Of a stretch of 64,000 nt of DNA, positions 1 to 9,303 are shown in pieces. The translations under genes were made by a program, and so were the position numbers. The notes under the pieces are model-generated. The model did no database searches and was not told where the DNA came from. It saw only the letters and a list, made by a program, of their open reading frames with translations. Source of the stretch: Endozoicomonas sp. G2_1. Its GTDB lineage: Bacteria; Pseudomonadota; Gammaproteobacteria; Enterobacterales; Alteromonadaceae. Each line of letters begins with the position of its first letter. Position 1 is the first letter of the stretch. The DNA lies in contig NZ_JAGHQT010000009.1 in NCBI RefSeq assembly GCF_017744155.1, positions 1-64,000 of the forward strand, written 5' to 3'.

Positions 1-78
1 TTTTTCAACTTGGTCGACGACCGCCAATTTAAAAGCGAGTGAGTAATCCTTTTGAGTTCGTTTAGTGGTTGATTTCAT
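1..78 (-). CDS. IS3-family transposase OrfA, N-terminal fragment (cut by window edge)
   Basis: The first 26 codons read MKSTTKRTQKDYSLAFKLAV and onward, with an ATG at 78 on the minus strand. This resembles the start of the small helix-turn-helix OrfA protein of IS3-type insertion sequences, which binds the terminal repeats and is fused to OrfB by frameshifting. The rest lies outside the window, so it cannot be said whether the element is intact. A purine-rich GGAGAG lies just upstream of the ATG. The family call rests on recalled similarity over a short stretch. Confidence 0.6.
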   Translation of the reverse strand, partial: MKSTTKRTQKDYSLAFKLAVVDQVEK

Positions 79-131
79 GGCACTCTCCAATTCATTGATT
101 GAAAAGTGTCAACCTTATTTAGGACGGTTCA
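1..131 (-). mobile_element. Terminal part of an IS3-like insertion sequence
   Basis: The OrfA start is preceded by about 50 bp of non-coding DNA ending at 130-131 in CA on the plus strand. Read outward-in on the minus strand this is TGAACCGTCCTAAATAAGG, which fits the TG...CA termini of IS3-family elements. The other end and any target duplication are outside the window, so the exact boundary is inferred. Confidence 0.5.
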
Positions 132-141
132 GATAAAAAAT

Positions 142-166
142 AAAAAGGGCCATAAGGCCCTTTTTT
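142..166. terminator. Bidirectional intrinsic terminator
   Basis: A stem of AAAAAGGGCC / GGCCCTTTTT with an ATAA loop is flanked by A and T runs. It sits between the IS end and the stop codon of the PEP-CTERM gene on the minus strand, so it most likely ends that transcript. Confidence 0.8.
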
Positions 167-187
167 ATTGATTTTGTTCAACTGACA

Positions 188-1033
188 CTATCTAGCTTTT
201 CTAGCTCTAAACGCTAAGCCCATCAAAGCAAGTCCAAATACAGCCAAAGAGCTTGGCTCTGGTACTTCTATCGGACGAAAATCGTTAGTAAATCTAAAGC
301 TGTTGATGTCATGAAAATTACCACCAGCACCAGTACCAGAAGTAAAGCCAACGAAAACATCACTGCTGCCAAATGTATTTTCCAGATCAACAGTATATGA
401 CAAGCTTGCGGTCGCAGGTCTAGAGTCACTTGTGCTGTAACGAACGTCTAACAAATCAGTTAAGCCATTATAGTCAACCCAAACGTACCATTCATCGCCG
501 TTATTAAAACGCTCAGATTCACTTAACGTTACTTCAGAATTTACCGAACCATCAAGGTTAATACCAAGGTGATTACCGTCCGGGTCATCAACAGACGGGA
601 AGCGGTTTACATTGTTAAAGTAAGTATCAAATTCAATCCCTAACGAATTAGAGATACCTTCGTAACCAATACCAAAGCCCAAACCACCAGCTGTGTTAGA
701 CTGGGTTTGTAAGGTGAATACGATACCATCAGCACCAGCACCATCACTATCGCCAATACCGATATTATTGTCTATTTGAAAGCTAAAAAATGAGCTAAAA
801 GATGCTTGGTTTTGCAATGAAATAGCATTGTTTAAGAAAGCACTGCTAGATTGGTTTAAACCATTGGTCAAACGTAACACATCATCTGAATTTGGGTTTA
901 ATGAGGCTGCAGTACCGTTTAATTGAAACTGACTGAGATCTGAAAAATCGTCAAATTGAACGTCAATGACGTTTGCAGACGAAGAAAAAGACGTTATCAA
1001 TACTGCTAAAGCGGCTAAATTTACGTACTTCAT
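188..1033 (-). CDS. PEP-CTERM sorting domain protein with L-type lectin-like domain
   Basis: This 281-residue secreted protein has an N-terminal signal peptide (about 1-20). Its body resembles bacterial legume-lectin-like domains, with GADGIVFTLQ, LGIEFDTYFN and GNHLGINLDG strands typical of the L-type lectin fold. The last 25 residues carry the tripartite PEP-CTERM signal: VPEPSS, a hydrophobic helix and the basic tail RARKAR. In known systems this signal is processed by exosortase and the protein reaches the cell surface or the exopolysaccharide matrix. No exosortase is in the window. Carbohydrate binding is inferred from the fold; the ligand is unknown. It has its own terminator and lies next to an IS end. 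Confidence 0.8.
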   Translation of the reverse strand: MKYVNLAALAVLITSFSSSANVIDVQFDDFSDLSQFQLNGTAASLNPNSDDVLRLTNGLNQSSSAFLNNAISLQNQASFSSFFSFQIDNNIGIGDSDGAGADGIVFTLQTQSNTAGGLGFGIGYEGISNSLGIEFDTYFNNVNRFPSVDDPDGNHLGINLDGSVNSEVTLSESERFNNGDEWYVWVDYNGLTDLLDVRYSTSDSRPATASLSYTVDLENTFGSSDVFVGFTSGTGAGGNFHDINSFRFTNDFRPIEVPEPSSLAVFGLALMGLAFRARKAR

Positions 1034-1214
1034 TTAGAATCCTTAATTTGCTAACTGCTACTACAGTCAATAAAAAAGCAAAATACGGACCAAAACAATA
1101 AAACAAAATAAAAAACAACAACTTAAACATAATTATAAAAATTAATTGTACAGGTGTGTAAAAATAAGCGACAAACGGTTATGTGAGAATAAAGAAGAGA
1201 CTTTAGATGGTAAG

Positions 1215-1246
1215 AAGCGATGATTAATAATTGTTAATCATCGCTT
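1215..1246. other. Perfect 13-bp hairpin downstream of the DUF3016 gene
   Basis: The arms AAGCGATGATTAA and TTAATCATCGCTT flank a 6-nt loop about 50 bp past the stop of the minus-strand DUF3016 gene. There is no T tract on either side, so it may be a weak or Rho-assisted terminator or an RNA-stabilising hairpin. The rest of the 1034-1295 gap is AT-rich and shows nothing else I can name. Confidence 0.5.
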
Positions 1247-1295
1247 CAGTCAAAAAGAAATATCGAGCCACTTTGTTGCAAATTGCAAAGCACGC

Positions 1296-1805
1296 CTAGT
1301 TTTTTGCAATAGTCTCCGTCATGAAGGTCTCACTAAACCAATCATCTAACATTTGTTTTTCATAACCAAACGAGCGATTGCGATAACGTAATTTCAAATG
1401 ATTGTCTAAAAACCCTAAGTCTTTTAAATCTACATCACTCGCGGTAACTTCTTGATTTTGTTTATCAAGCAGTTGATAAGAAAATTCTAAACGCGGACTA
1501 AAAACGCGCTTGATAATTCTTACTTGATTCATACCTCCAAAGTTAACATCGCCAGCCAAGTCAACGTCAGTGACTTTAACCTTTAGTGTTTGTCCTTCAG
1601 GCAATTGCTCTGCCAACTTCGAAAAATGATCGCCAAGCTGCTTAAAAACTCTGTTTTGAAAATGCTTACGAGTTTCGTTTCCAGCTCTAATATCACGGTA
1701 TTTTTCAGGCTCGTTCCACTCAACTTCAGCAGTAGCCGCAAAGGAAAAATTCGAAGCTAATAACGTCAAGCTTCCTATAACTGTATAAATAACAATTTTA
1801 TTCAT
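1296..1805 (-). CDS. DUF3016 domain-containing secreted protein
   Basis: The 169-residue product has a signal peptide (about 1-23, ending SFAATA). It is followed by a compact domain with VEWNEPEKYRDI near the start and RNRSFGYEKQMLDDWF near the end. These are hallmarks, as I recall them, of the DUF3016 family found in Shewanella and Colwellia relatives. The function is unknown. A periplasmic location is inferred from the signal peptide. It is transcribed divergently from the MMPL gene across a 293-bp AT-rich gap. Confidence 0.75.
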   Translation of the reverse strand: MNKIVIYTVIGSLTLLASNFSFAATAEVEWNEPEKYRDIRAGNETRKHFQNRVFKQLGDHFSKLAEQLPEGQTLKVKVTDVDLAGDVNFGGMNQVRIIKRVFSPRLEFSYQLLDKQNQEVTASDVDLKDLGFLDNHLKLRYRNRSFGYEKQMLDDWFSETFMTETIAKN

Positions 1806-2051
1806 ATACTACTCCTTAATTAACATACCAAGTAACCATTCTTGTAGTTTGACCGTGAAAATAGTTTTTCCATTGCAAAAAGCTACTCTATAGTCAACAA
1901 CTTTTTTTACATTCTATTTCGAGTATAGTCAATAATTACACTACCAATGTTACTTTTTGATACATTATTGGTACTAATTCAGCAGCATATTGAACACGTT
2001 CGTACTTATTACATTGATAGTGGAAACCAGATACTGTTTAATTAAGTTACT

Positions 2052-2066
2052 ATATCTAAAAGATAT
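2052..2066. promoter_or_regulatory. Operator-like palindrome upstream of the MMPL cassette
   Basis: ATATCT-AAA-AGATAT lies 33 bp upstream of the MMPL start codon, in the gap shared with the divergent DUF3016 gene. It could be a repressor site, but no regulator gene is adjacent and the base composition is AT-rich, so chance is possible. An AAGGA ribosome-binding site follows at about 2083-2087. Confidence 0.3.
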
Positions 2067-2098
2067 TTAACTTTTATTGTTCAAAGGACAAAACAAGC

Positions 2099-4429
2099 AT
2101 GAAAGCACTGTGGCTCAAAGCAATAATTAGCCATTCTTGGTTAACTCTAATTCTCGTATTGTCGTTTGTTATCGTATCGGTTATTGGCGCTAAAAACTTG
2201 TACTTCAGGGGTGACTACAAAGTCTTTTTTGAACGTGATAACCCTCAACTTGTCGCATTTGAGAAAATGCAAAAAATATTTAGCAACAATGACAACGCAG
2301 CTATTATTATTGCCCCTAAGTCAGGAGACATATTTAACCAAAAAAGTTTAAAACTAATTAAACAACTCACTGATGAAGCTTGGCAAACCCCCCTTTCATC
2401 TCGCGTAGATTCAATTACCAATTATCAGCACACATGGGCTGAAGAAGATGATCTAATTGTCGAAGATTTACTGTTAGACGAAACTTCCATAGATGAACAA
2501 CTAATTGATCGAATTGCTCGAATTACAATCTCAGAGCCCAACCTAGTTAAGCGCTTAATATCAGATCAAGGAGATGTTGCTGTTATTAACATCACCGTCC
2601 AACTGCCTGACGCGTCCATTCCAGAAAATGCAGCTACAGCAGCTCAAGCTGTGGTAGAAATCGCTGACTACATAGTGGCGTTGACAGATAGCTATAAAGA
2701 AAAATACCCAGATCACAACTTTTATCATACTGGCGTTGTTTACATGAATAATGCCTTTATCACAGAGTCCAAAAACGATGTGATGACATTAGTTCCGGCA
2801 ATGTTTTTAGCAATTGTTGCAATTTTGTGGCTAATGCTAAGATCTATTGCGGCGACTATCTCAACGGTGCTCATTATTTTTACGGCAATAATTTCAACCA
2901 TGGGGCTAGCTGGTTGGTTCGGATTCTTTTTGAGCACGGCAACGGTAAACGTGCCAACAGTCGTAATGACGCTTGCTGTAGCTGACTGTGTTCACGTGAT
3001 ATCAACTATGCTATTGGCATTGAGTCAAGGTAAAAGTAAATCCGAAGCAATTGGCTATAGCGTAGAGCAAAACCTAACACCGATATTTATTACAAGCGCC
3101 ACTACGGCCATTGGCTTTCTAACGCTTAACTTTTCCAATGTGCCTGTTATTGTCGATTTAGGCAATTTAACAGCGTTGGGTATCATGATTGCTTTTTTGT
3201 TTTCAGTTACCTTGTTACCAGCTCTTCTCAATCTGCTGCCACTAAAGGTAAAAATAAATAACTCGAACAATAAAACCAAACTTAATGGCATCGCTTACTG
3301 GGTGACACGAAACCACAAAAAGCTGCTGCCTACGTCAGTAATAATTGTGATCGCTAGTTTGTATTTTTCTACTTTCAATCACATTAACGACGTACCTACC
3401 GAGTACTTTGACCAGTCGACCGATTTTAGACAAGCAACCGATTTTCAACAGGCCAATGTCAGTGGTATGTCAACAATAGATTTTGCACTCTACACTGAAG
3501 TCGAGTCGGGTATCAACAGCCCTTCAACACTGAAGCAAATACAGAGCTTTGCGACATGGTTGTCAGCCCAATCGGAAGTAGATCACGTTGCTACTATTTC
3601 TGACACCTTTAAAAGATTAAATAAAAACATGCACGGCGACGACCAGGCATATTATCAATTGCCTGATAGCCAAGAACTTGCGGCACAGTATCTGTTGCTG
3701 TATGAAATGTCGTTGCCATATGGCTTAGATCTCAATAACCAACTCGATATTGATAAGTCAGCTACCAGAATTACAGTTATTCTCAAGAACTTAGGGAGTA
3801 AAGAGTTCACTGAATTTGAGCAACGAGCGAAGCAATGGATATCTGCGAATGCACCGAATATTACTGTTGATGCAGCCAGCCCAGCGTTGATGTTTGCACA
3901 TGTTGGCGAAAAAAATATGAAAAGTATGTTAGTCGGGGCGTTAGTTGCGCTAATCATCATTTCCTGCTTGCTTGTATTTGCCTTAAAGTCCTGGAAAATG
4001 GGAGCTATCAGTTTATTACCCAATTTGATTCCAGCAGCAATAGGTTTTGGTATTTGGGCTATATACTCTGCAGAAATCAATATGGGGCTTTCTGTTGTAC
4101 TGAGCATGACGTTGGGCATCATAGTTGATGATACAGTGCACTTTCTCAGTAAGTATCAGCTAGCAAAAAAATTAGGCAGTAGCACTGAACAATCGATACA
4201 CTACGCATTCAATAATGTTGGTTATGCTCTTTGGACGACAACAGTTGTGCTGACCATTGGTTTTAGTGTATTGGCAATGTCTTCGTTCAGGCTTAACGCA
4301 GACATGGGACTTTTAACCGCTATTATTATTGTAACAGCGTTAATCGTTGATTTCTTTTTCTTACCTGCATTCTTAATGTTGCTCGATAAAAGTAAAAACA
4401 AAACTCAACTAGAGATCAATAGAGCCTAA
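2099..4429 (+). CDS. MMPL/RND-superfamily transporter
   Basis: This 776-residue inner-membrane permease has the duplicated RND plan. There is one helix near residue 14-32, a periplasmic loop, a helix bundle at about 227-380, a second lone helix near 410, a second loop, and a second bundle at about 615-770. Proton-relay type acidic residues are visible in both halves: D296 with H299 (ADCVH), and D677-D678 with H681 (VDDTVH). Proteins of this size and style (MMPL, HpnN-like) move lipids or other hydrophobic molecules across or out of the inner membrane. The next gene starts 18 bp later, so the three genes to 7142 are probably one operon. The substrate is unknown. Confidence 0.85.
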   Translation: MKALWLKAIISHSWLTLILVLSFVIVSVIGAKNLYFRGDYKVFFERDNPQLVAFEKMQKIFSNNDNAAIIIAPKSGDIFNQKSLKLIKQLTDEAWQTPLSSRVDSITNYQHTWAEEDDLIVEDLLLDETSIDEQLIDRIARITISEPNLVKRLISDQGDVAVINITVQLPDASIPENAATAAQAVVEIADYIVALTDSYKEKYPDHNFYHTGVVYMNNAFITESKNDVMTLVPAMFLAIVAILWLMLRSIAATISTVLIIFTAIISTMGLAGWFGFFLSTATVNVPTVVMTLAVADCVHVISTMLLALSQGKSKSEAIGYSVEQNLTPIFITSATTAIGFLTLNFSNVPVIVDLGNLTALGIMIAFLFSVTLLPALLNLLPLKVKINNSNNKTKLNGIAYWVTRNHKKLLPTSVIIVIASLYFSTFNHINDVPTEYFDQSTDFRQATDFQQANVSGMSTIDFALYTEVESGINSPSTLKQIQSFATWLSAQSEVDHVATISDTFKRLNKNMHGDDQAYYQLPDSQELAAQYLLLYEMSLPYGLDLNNQLDIDKSATRITVILKNLGSKEFTEFEQRAKQWISANAPNITVDAASPALMFAHVGEKNMKSMLVGALVALIIISCLLVFALKSWKMGAISLLPNLIPAAIGFGIWAIYSAEINMGLSVVLSMTLGIIVDDTVHFLSKYQLAKKLGSSTEQSIHYAFNNVGYALWTTTVVLTIGFSVLAMSSFRLNADMGLLTAIIIVTALIVDFFFLPAFLMLLDKSKNKTQLEINRA

Positions 4430-4447
4430 CAACTTTGGAGAAACTTT

Positions 4448-5242
4448 ATGAAACGAGCTAGTATAGCCATCAGCCAAGTACTACTGGCGCTATTGATGAT
4501 AAGTAATAGTGCTTATGGACAAACACCTGAGCAAAAAGGTTTGGAAATAGCAACTGAAAGGAAAGCAAGAGATATCGGTTGGCAAGACTCTTATGCCGAT
4601 GCTTCAATGATCTTGCGCAATGCTCAACAGCAAGAAACTATTCGAAAAATTCGTATTAAATCGTTAGAAATCAACAACGATGGAGACAAAAGTCTAACCA
4701 TCTTTGATCGGCCACGCGATGTCAAAGGAACCGCTTTTTTAAGTTTTTCACATGCAACCACCCCTGACGAGCAATGGATATACTTACCAGCTCTAAAAAG
4801 AGTAAAACGCATTTCATCACGTAATAAGTCAGGACCATTTATGGGTAGTGAATTTGCTTTTGAAGACCTGAGTTCGTTTGAGGTTGAGAAGTATACATAC
4901 CGATATCTGCGCGATGAAAAGGTCAATGGCGTAGATTGTTTTGTCATCGAAAGTGATCCTGTAGATAAATACTCAGGCTATACCCGGCAAGTCAACTGGA
5001 TTGATAAAGCTCATTACCGCGCACAAAAGGTCGATTTCTACGACCGTAAAAACGCTTTATTAAAAACGTTAACCTTATTGAATTATCAGCTATATTTAGA
5101 CCAATATTGGCGACCATTAAAGATGGTTATGGTCAACCATCAAACGGGAAAAAGCACCGATTTTGTCACACACAATTTGAGCTTTAAAACAGGTTTGACA
5201 GAAAAAGATTTTAATAAAGCTACCTTAAAGCGAGCCAAGTAA
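4448..5242 (+). CDS. Outer-membrane lipoprotein-sorting (LolA-like) periplasmic protein
   Basis: The 264-residue protein has a signal peptide cut after about residue 24 (NSAYG|QTPEQ). The mature part carries motifs of the LolA-like family annotated as 'outer membrane lipoprotein-sorting protein', such as LPALKRVKRI and GSEFAFEDL. The fold of that family is an open beta-barrel that shields lipids or acyl chains in the periplasm. It has a good ribosome-binding site (TTTGGAG) and lies between a permease and an outer-membrane barrel gene. I infer that it carries the hydrophobic cargo between them. It is not the housekeeping LolA, which is smaller and lies in another context. Confidence 0.8.
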   Translation: MKRASIAISQVLLALLMISNSAYGQTPEQKGLEIATERKARDIGWQDSYADASMILRNAQQQETIRKIRIKSLEINNDGDKSLTIFDRPRDVKGTAFLSFSHATTPDEQWIYLPALKRVKRISSRNKSGPFMGSEFAFEDLSSFEVEKYTYRYLRDEKVNGVDCFVIESDPVDKYSGYTRQVNWIDKAHYRAQKVDFYDRKNALLKTLTLLNYQLYLDQYWRPLKMVMVNHQTGKSTDFVTHNLSFKTGLTEKDFNKATLKRAK

Positions 5243-5354
5243 CTGCTCAATGTACAATCAGCCAAAAGCTGGTCGTTAATTGGTACATGAGTTGCTTATT
5301 TCAAGTTTATTTATTTTTTGTCAAAACATTGTTCAGTACGGGAAAACACTGCAT

Positions 5355-7142
5355 ATGGTAAAACTAAAACGTCGCTATTTATACTCGGCAATGCTGCTGG
5401 GTCTAACCGTTAGTGCCCAAACCTTTGCAAAACCAAACAGTGTTCAGATGATTACTAGTAACGCTAGTGGTTCTGTCACAGCTGACCGCTACGGACCAAT
5501 CAATCAAGGCGATACCATTTGGAGTATAGCCTTAAAGGTAAGACCCAATGATGAATTATCTGTTCATCAAGTGATGCAAGCACTTTATCACTTCAACCCT
5601 AAAGCATTTAGGGAAAATAACCTGAACTACATGATTACCGGGCATTACTTGAAAATACCGCCGCTGAGTTATATTCAGGATTTTGACAACAAACAAGCCA
5701 AAAATAAATTCCTAGACGATATTGGAGGCTGGTCAACAGCCCCCAAGAGAACAGTAAACGTTTTACCAACGTCAGCTAAAAGAGATAATGAATCAATTGT
5801 CAGAGGGTCTCAGAAACAAGCGCAAACAAATGCAGTAAGCAATGCTAATATCGAGACATTGCCGCCAGCAACAGTACAAAGTATCGACCAACCTGACGTG
5901 TCTAGCGACAACAACAATAACGAATCATCGAAAGAGCTAACCAATAGAAGCCAACCACAAACGAGTAACGCTACTTTTTCGGAACCACACAACAATGCCT
6001 TTCAGCTTAGCCTAATTGCAGCATTGGAGTATCGTTATTTCCCACAAGAGTTCCAATTCACTCAGCAACACAATGGTTATTTGTCAGCTTTTATTGAACC
6101 TGAAATTTATTTTCAGTGGAATCAACAAAACGACAGCTTAACATTTAAGCCTTTTTATCGTTGGGATCAATACGACGATGAGCGCAGTCACTTTGATGTA
6201 CGAGAGTTAGTCTGGCTACATGTCGGTGAGACTTGGGAGCTGAGAACAGGTATCAACAAAGTCTACTGGGGGCAAACGGAGTCGATACACCTTGTTGATA
6301 TTATTAACCAAACCGATTTAGTTGAAGCCATCGACGGTGAAGATAAACTCGGACAAGCAATGGTCAATCTGACACTCATTCAAGACTGGGGAAATCTAGA
6401 CTTTTTTATTTTACCTGGCTTTAGAGAAAGAACATTTCCGGGTCTAGAAGGCCGATTGCGCCCAGAAATATTAATTGATCAAGATAACCCAAGATATCAA
6501 TCAAGCCGAGAAGAACACCACATAGATTACGCATTGCGCTGGAGTCATTCAGTTGGTGCTTGGGATCTCGGTGTAGCTTGGTTTGACGGCACAGATAGAG
6601 AGCCATTGCTTATTCCCGAGTTAAATCCTATAACCAATCAGCCAACAATAGTATTGCTCTACCCACAAATTCAACAGCTCGGCATTGATGCTTTAGCAGC
6701 CGTTGGCGATTGGCTATATAAGTTCGAAGGCATTTACCGCCAATTCGATCAACAGCTAGCTCAAGATTTTGTTGCTATCGCGACCGGTTTTGAATACACC
6801 CAAATAGGTATATTTGACTCACAAATAGATTTGGGCTGGTTAATGGAATACCAGTTTGATGATCGCGATAACAACGCGACTACACCGGGACAGAACGATT
6901 TAATGTTAGGAACACGGTTTGTGCTCAATGACGTTGCAGGCACAGAAATTCTTATCGCTTACATCCAAGACTTAGACGATTCGACAACTCGTTCAAGCTT
7001 TATTGAGGCATCCAGTCGATTAAATGACTACTGGAAGTGGCGACTTGATGCCAGATTATTTTCCAGCAACAACAGTCTCGATCCCTTCAATTTCTTGCGT
7101 AGAGACGATCACATTCAATTTAGTCTAGAGTATTATTATTAA
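5355..7142 (+). CDS. Outer-membrane beta-barrel protein with N-terminal FimV-type domain
   Basis: From the ATG at 5355 the protein has 595 residues and opens with a clear signal peptide (1-25, ending SAQTFA). An upstream in-frame TTG at 5280 would add 25 residues that hide the signal, so I reject it. Residues about 46-103 match the FimV core/LysM-like domain: YGPINQGDTIWSIA, then VHQVMQALYHFNPKAF and a final LKIPP. A low-complexity N/Q/S linker of about 110 residues follows. From about 215 to the end there are alternating aromatic strands ending in FSLEYYY, typical of an outer-membrane barrel and reminiscent of DUF1302-type porins. I infer an outer-membrane exit pore tethered to peptidoglycan, serving the MMPL and LolA-like proteins encoded upstream. 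Confidence 0.75.
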   Translation: MVKLKRRYLYSAMLLGLTVSAQTFAKPNSVQMITSNASGSVTADRYGPINQGDTIWSIALKVRPNDELSVHQVMQALYHFNPKAFRENNLNYMITGHYLKIPPLSYIQDFDNKQAKNKFLDDIGGWSTAPKRTVNVLPTSAKRDNESIVRGSQKQAQTNAVSNANIETLPPATVQSIDQPDVSSDNNNNESSKELTNRSQPQTSNATFSEPHNNAFQLSLIAALEYRYFPQEFQFTQQHNGYLSAFIEPEIYFQWNQQNDSLTFKPFYRWDQYDDERSHFDVRELVWLHVGETWELRTGINKVYWGQTESIHLVDIINQTDLVEAIDGEDKLGQAMVNLTLIQDWGNLDFFILPGFRERTFPGLEGRLRPEILIDQDNPRYQSSREEHHIDYALRWSHSVGAWDLGVAWFDGTDREPLLIPELNPITNQPTIVLLYPQIQQLGIDALAAVGDWLYKFEGIYRQFDQQLAQDFVAIATGFEYTQIGIFDSQIDLGWLMEYQFDDRDNNATTPGQNDLMLGTRFVLNDVAGTEILIAYIQDLDDSTTRSSFIEASSRLNDYWKWRLDARLFSSNNSLDPFNFLRRDDHIQFSLEYYY

Positions 7143-7151
7143 TTGCTGATA

Positions 7152-9104
7152 TTAATCATTAAAATTAGCTTTTGATGATTTTCTACTACTTGATTTAGCG
7201 TTAGCGGTTGTTTTTTTCTTGGTGTACTTTCGCTTTGGCTTAAATGCCTTTTTTGGTAAAACTGAAAAGTCTTGCTGTTGTGCTAGCACCAGTAATTCAG
7301 TTAAGCTCTGCTCCAGCGGTACCATAAAGTGCTGATAATTGAGCTGTCGTTCACTGATTTGATTTAGTGCTAGTTCCCAACGTGCAGTCATATCAGGCAC
7401 GCGCGCTTGTTCAGGCAAGGTTTGAATTAGTCCCCGCCCTAGCTCAGAGGCATTAATAGTTTTACCTGACTTGACTAAAAAGCCGCGTTTAAACAGTAGA
7501 TCAATAATACCAGCACGAGTCGCTTCAGTGCCAATGCCATCAGTTTCTTTGAGGACTTTTTTTAACTCAGGATCAACCACGTAACGGGCAATACCTGTCA
7601 TAGCGGCAAGTAAGCTGGCATCGGTAAACGGTTTAGGTGGTTCGGTTACTTTTTGCAATAACTCTCCACGCTGACAATGTAACGCTTGCCCCTTGACTAA
7701 CGGTGGCAAAAGTTTTTCACTGGCTGTTTGATTATTTTCAGCTCTTTGATAGAGCAACTTCCACCCCAACTGCTCAGGCACATTAGCGGTTGCACCAAAA
7801 CGGCCCCCCGCAATTTCAATATCAACCTTAGTTTGTTGACTCAGGCAAAGCGGAAAAAACTGTGCAACATATTGACGGGCAATGAGCTGGTAAACGTTGC
7901 GTTCAGTATTGCTAAGGGTAATTTTTATTGGTGACTTCAGCGTCGGAATAATCGCATGGTGAGCGCCTACCTTAGCGTTATTCCAAGCTTTTGAACGATG
8001 ACGAGAGTCTGCTTTGTCAATCAAATCACTGAACTTGAGTTGTGCGTTAGCCAGCATAGATAAAATTTCTGGCGCTTGTTTAAAGTGGTCAGTTGGCAAA
8101 TAACGACAATCTGATCGCGGATAAGTGATCAATTGATATTTTTCATACAAGGCCTGACAAATATCAAGCACCTGTTTTGCGCTCAAGCCAAACTGTTTAG
8201 CTGCGTCTATTTGCAGTGATGATAAATTATAGGGTAGCGGCGCAGACTGCTTTTTTTGCTGCTGTTTGACCTCTTGCACCATAGCAGGCTGGTTATTGAC
8301 CCTCGCGATAGCATTTTCCGCCAAAGCGCGACTGATCACGCGACCATCTGCATCTAAATAAGGAGCACAGGCCTCACTTGGTTGCCATCTCGCGGTAAAG
8401 CATTGACCATCAGCAGTTTGTAAATGCGCATCCACTTGAAAATAATCATGAGGGCGAAACTCACTTATTTCACGATCTCGATTAACCACTAACGCTAATA
8501 CTGGCGTTTGCACTCGGCCAACAGATAACACGCCGTGAAAACCAGACTTTTGTCCGAGTATGCTATACGCTCTGGTTAAATTAATACCGTAAAGCCAATC
8601 AGCTCGACTGCGAGCCAGTGCAGAAATCGATAAAGCAACAAATTCTTGGTTTGATCGCAAACTCGATAGTGATTTTTTCACCGCAGCTAAATTGAGATCA
8701 CTCACTAATAAGCGCTGAGTTTGCGATTTTTTGACAGCACTGACCTTTAAGTGATCAATGACTTCATCAACGAGTAATTGTCCTTCGCGGTCTGGATCGC
8801 CAGCATGAACAAGTTGTGTTGCCTGCTTAACCAGCTTTCGCAATATCGTTAATTGCGAGCGCGTTTTAAATTTAGCTTTTAACTGCCATTGCTCGGGAAT
8901 AATAGGTAAATGTTCTAATTGCCATTTTGCATAACTTGGGTCATAACCTTCAGGGTCAGCCTGTTCAAGTAAATGGCCAATACACCAAGTCACCACATCA
9001 CCATTGCCTACTTCAATGTAACCTTGCTGTTTCTTGTGGGGCTTAGGTAAAGCGGCGGCAATTGCTCGACCTAAGCTTGGTTTTTCGGCAATGTATAGTT
9101 TCAA
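7152..9104 (-). CDS. topB: DNA topoisomerase III
   Basis: This 650-residue type IA topoisomerase (E. coli TopB is 653) relaxes and decatenates DNA through a single-strand break. The N-terminal TOPRIM domain begins KLYIAEKPSLGRAI and contains the metal-binding DPDREGQ. The active-site tyrosine is Y328 in ITYPRSD. The C-terminus is a lysine-rich tail (KPKRKYTKKK) that probably binds DNA, instead of zinc fingers. It converges on the barrel gene with only 9 bp between the stops, and no terminator is seen there. Confidence 0.95.
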   Translation of the reverse strand: MKLYIAEKPSLGRAIAAALPKPHKKQQGYIEVGNGDVVTWCIGHLLEQADPEGYDPSYAKWQLEHLPIIPEQWQLKAKFKTRSQLTILRKLVKQATQLVHAGDPDREGQLLVDEVIDHLKVSAVKKSQTQRLLVSDLNLAAVKKSLSSLRSNQEFVALSISALARSRADWLYGINLTRAYSILGQKSGFHGVLSVGRVQTPVLALVVNRDREISEFRPHDYFQVDAHLQTADGQCFTARWQPSEACAPYLDADGRVISRALAENAIARVNNQPAMVQEVKQQQKKQSAPLPYNLSSLQIDAAKQFGLSAKQVLDICQALYEKYQLITYPRSDCRYLPTDHFKQAPEILSMLANAQLKFSDLIDKADSRHRSKAWNNAKVGAHHAIIPTLKSPIKITLSNTERNVYQLIARQYVAQFFPLCLSQQTKVDIEIAGGRFGATANVPEQLGWKLLYQRAENNQTASEKLLPPLVKGQALHCQRGELLQKVTEPPKPFTDASLLAAMTGIARYVVDPELKKVLKETDGIGTEATRAGIIDLLFKRGFLVKSGKTINASELGRGLIQTLPEQARVPDMTARWELALNQISERQLNYQHFMVPLEQSLTELLVLAQQQDFSVLPKKAFKPKRKYTKKKTTANAKSSSRKSSKANFND

Positions 9105-9249
9105 AACTAATGGTGACTCAATAGCTATCGATTAACAAAGCTTAACACAAACACTGTATATAAAAACAGTCTTTAATAATAGCTTAATAGCTCAAATCTA
9201 ACACTTACTATTTTTCGCGCCATAAAGTCTGACCGTTCGTCCTGAATAT

Positions 9250-9277
9250 AAAAATACCGCCAGTTGGTGGTATTTTA
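9250..9277 (-). terminator. Intrinsic terminator of the first aconitase gene
   Basis: Read on the minus strand, AAAATACCACC and GGCGGTATTTTT pair around AACT with one G-T wobble and end in a T run, 27 bp past the acnB stop. Confidence 0.75.
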
Positions 9278-9303
9278 TTAAAAGCGAAGTTGAACACTGA
9301 GTG

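Noticed and set aside
5280-5354. Upstream TTG start for the FimV-domain barrel protein
   Set aside because: It would put 25 residues in front of a clear signal peptide; the ATG at 5355 is better.
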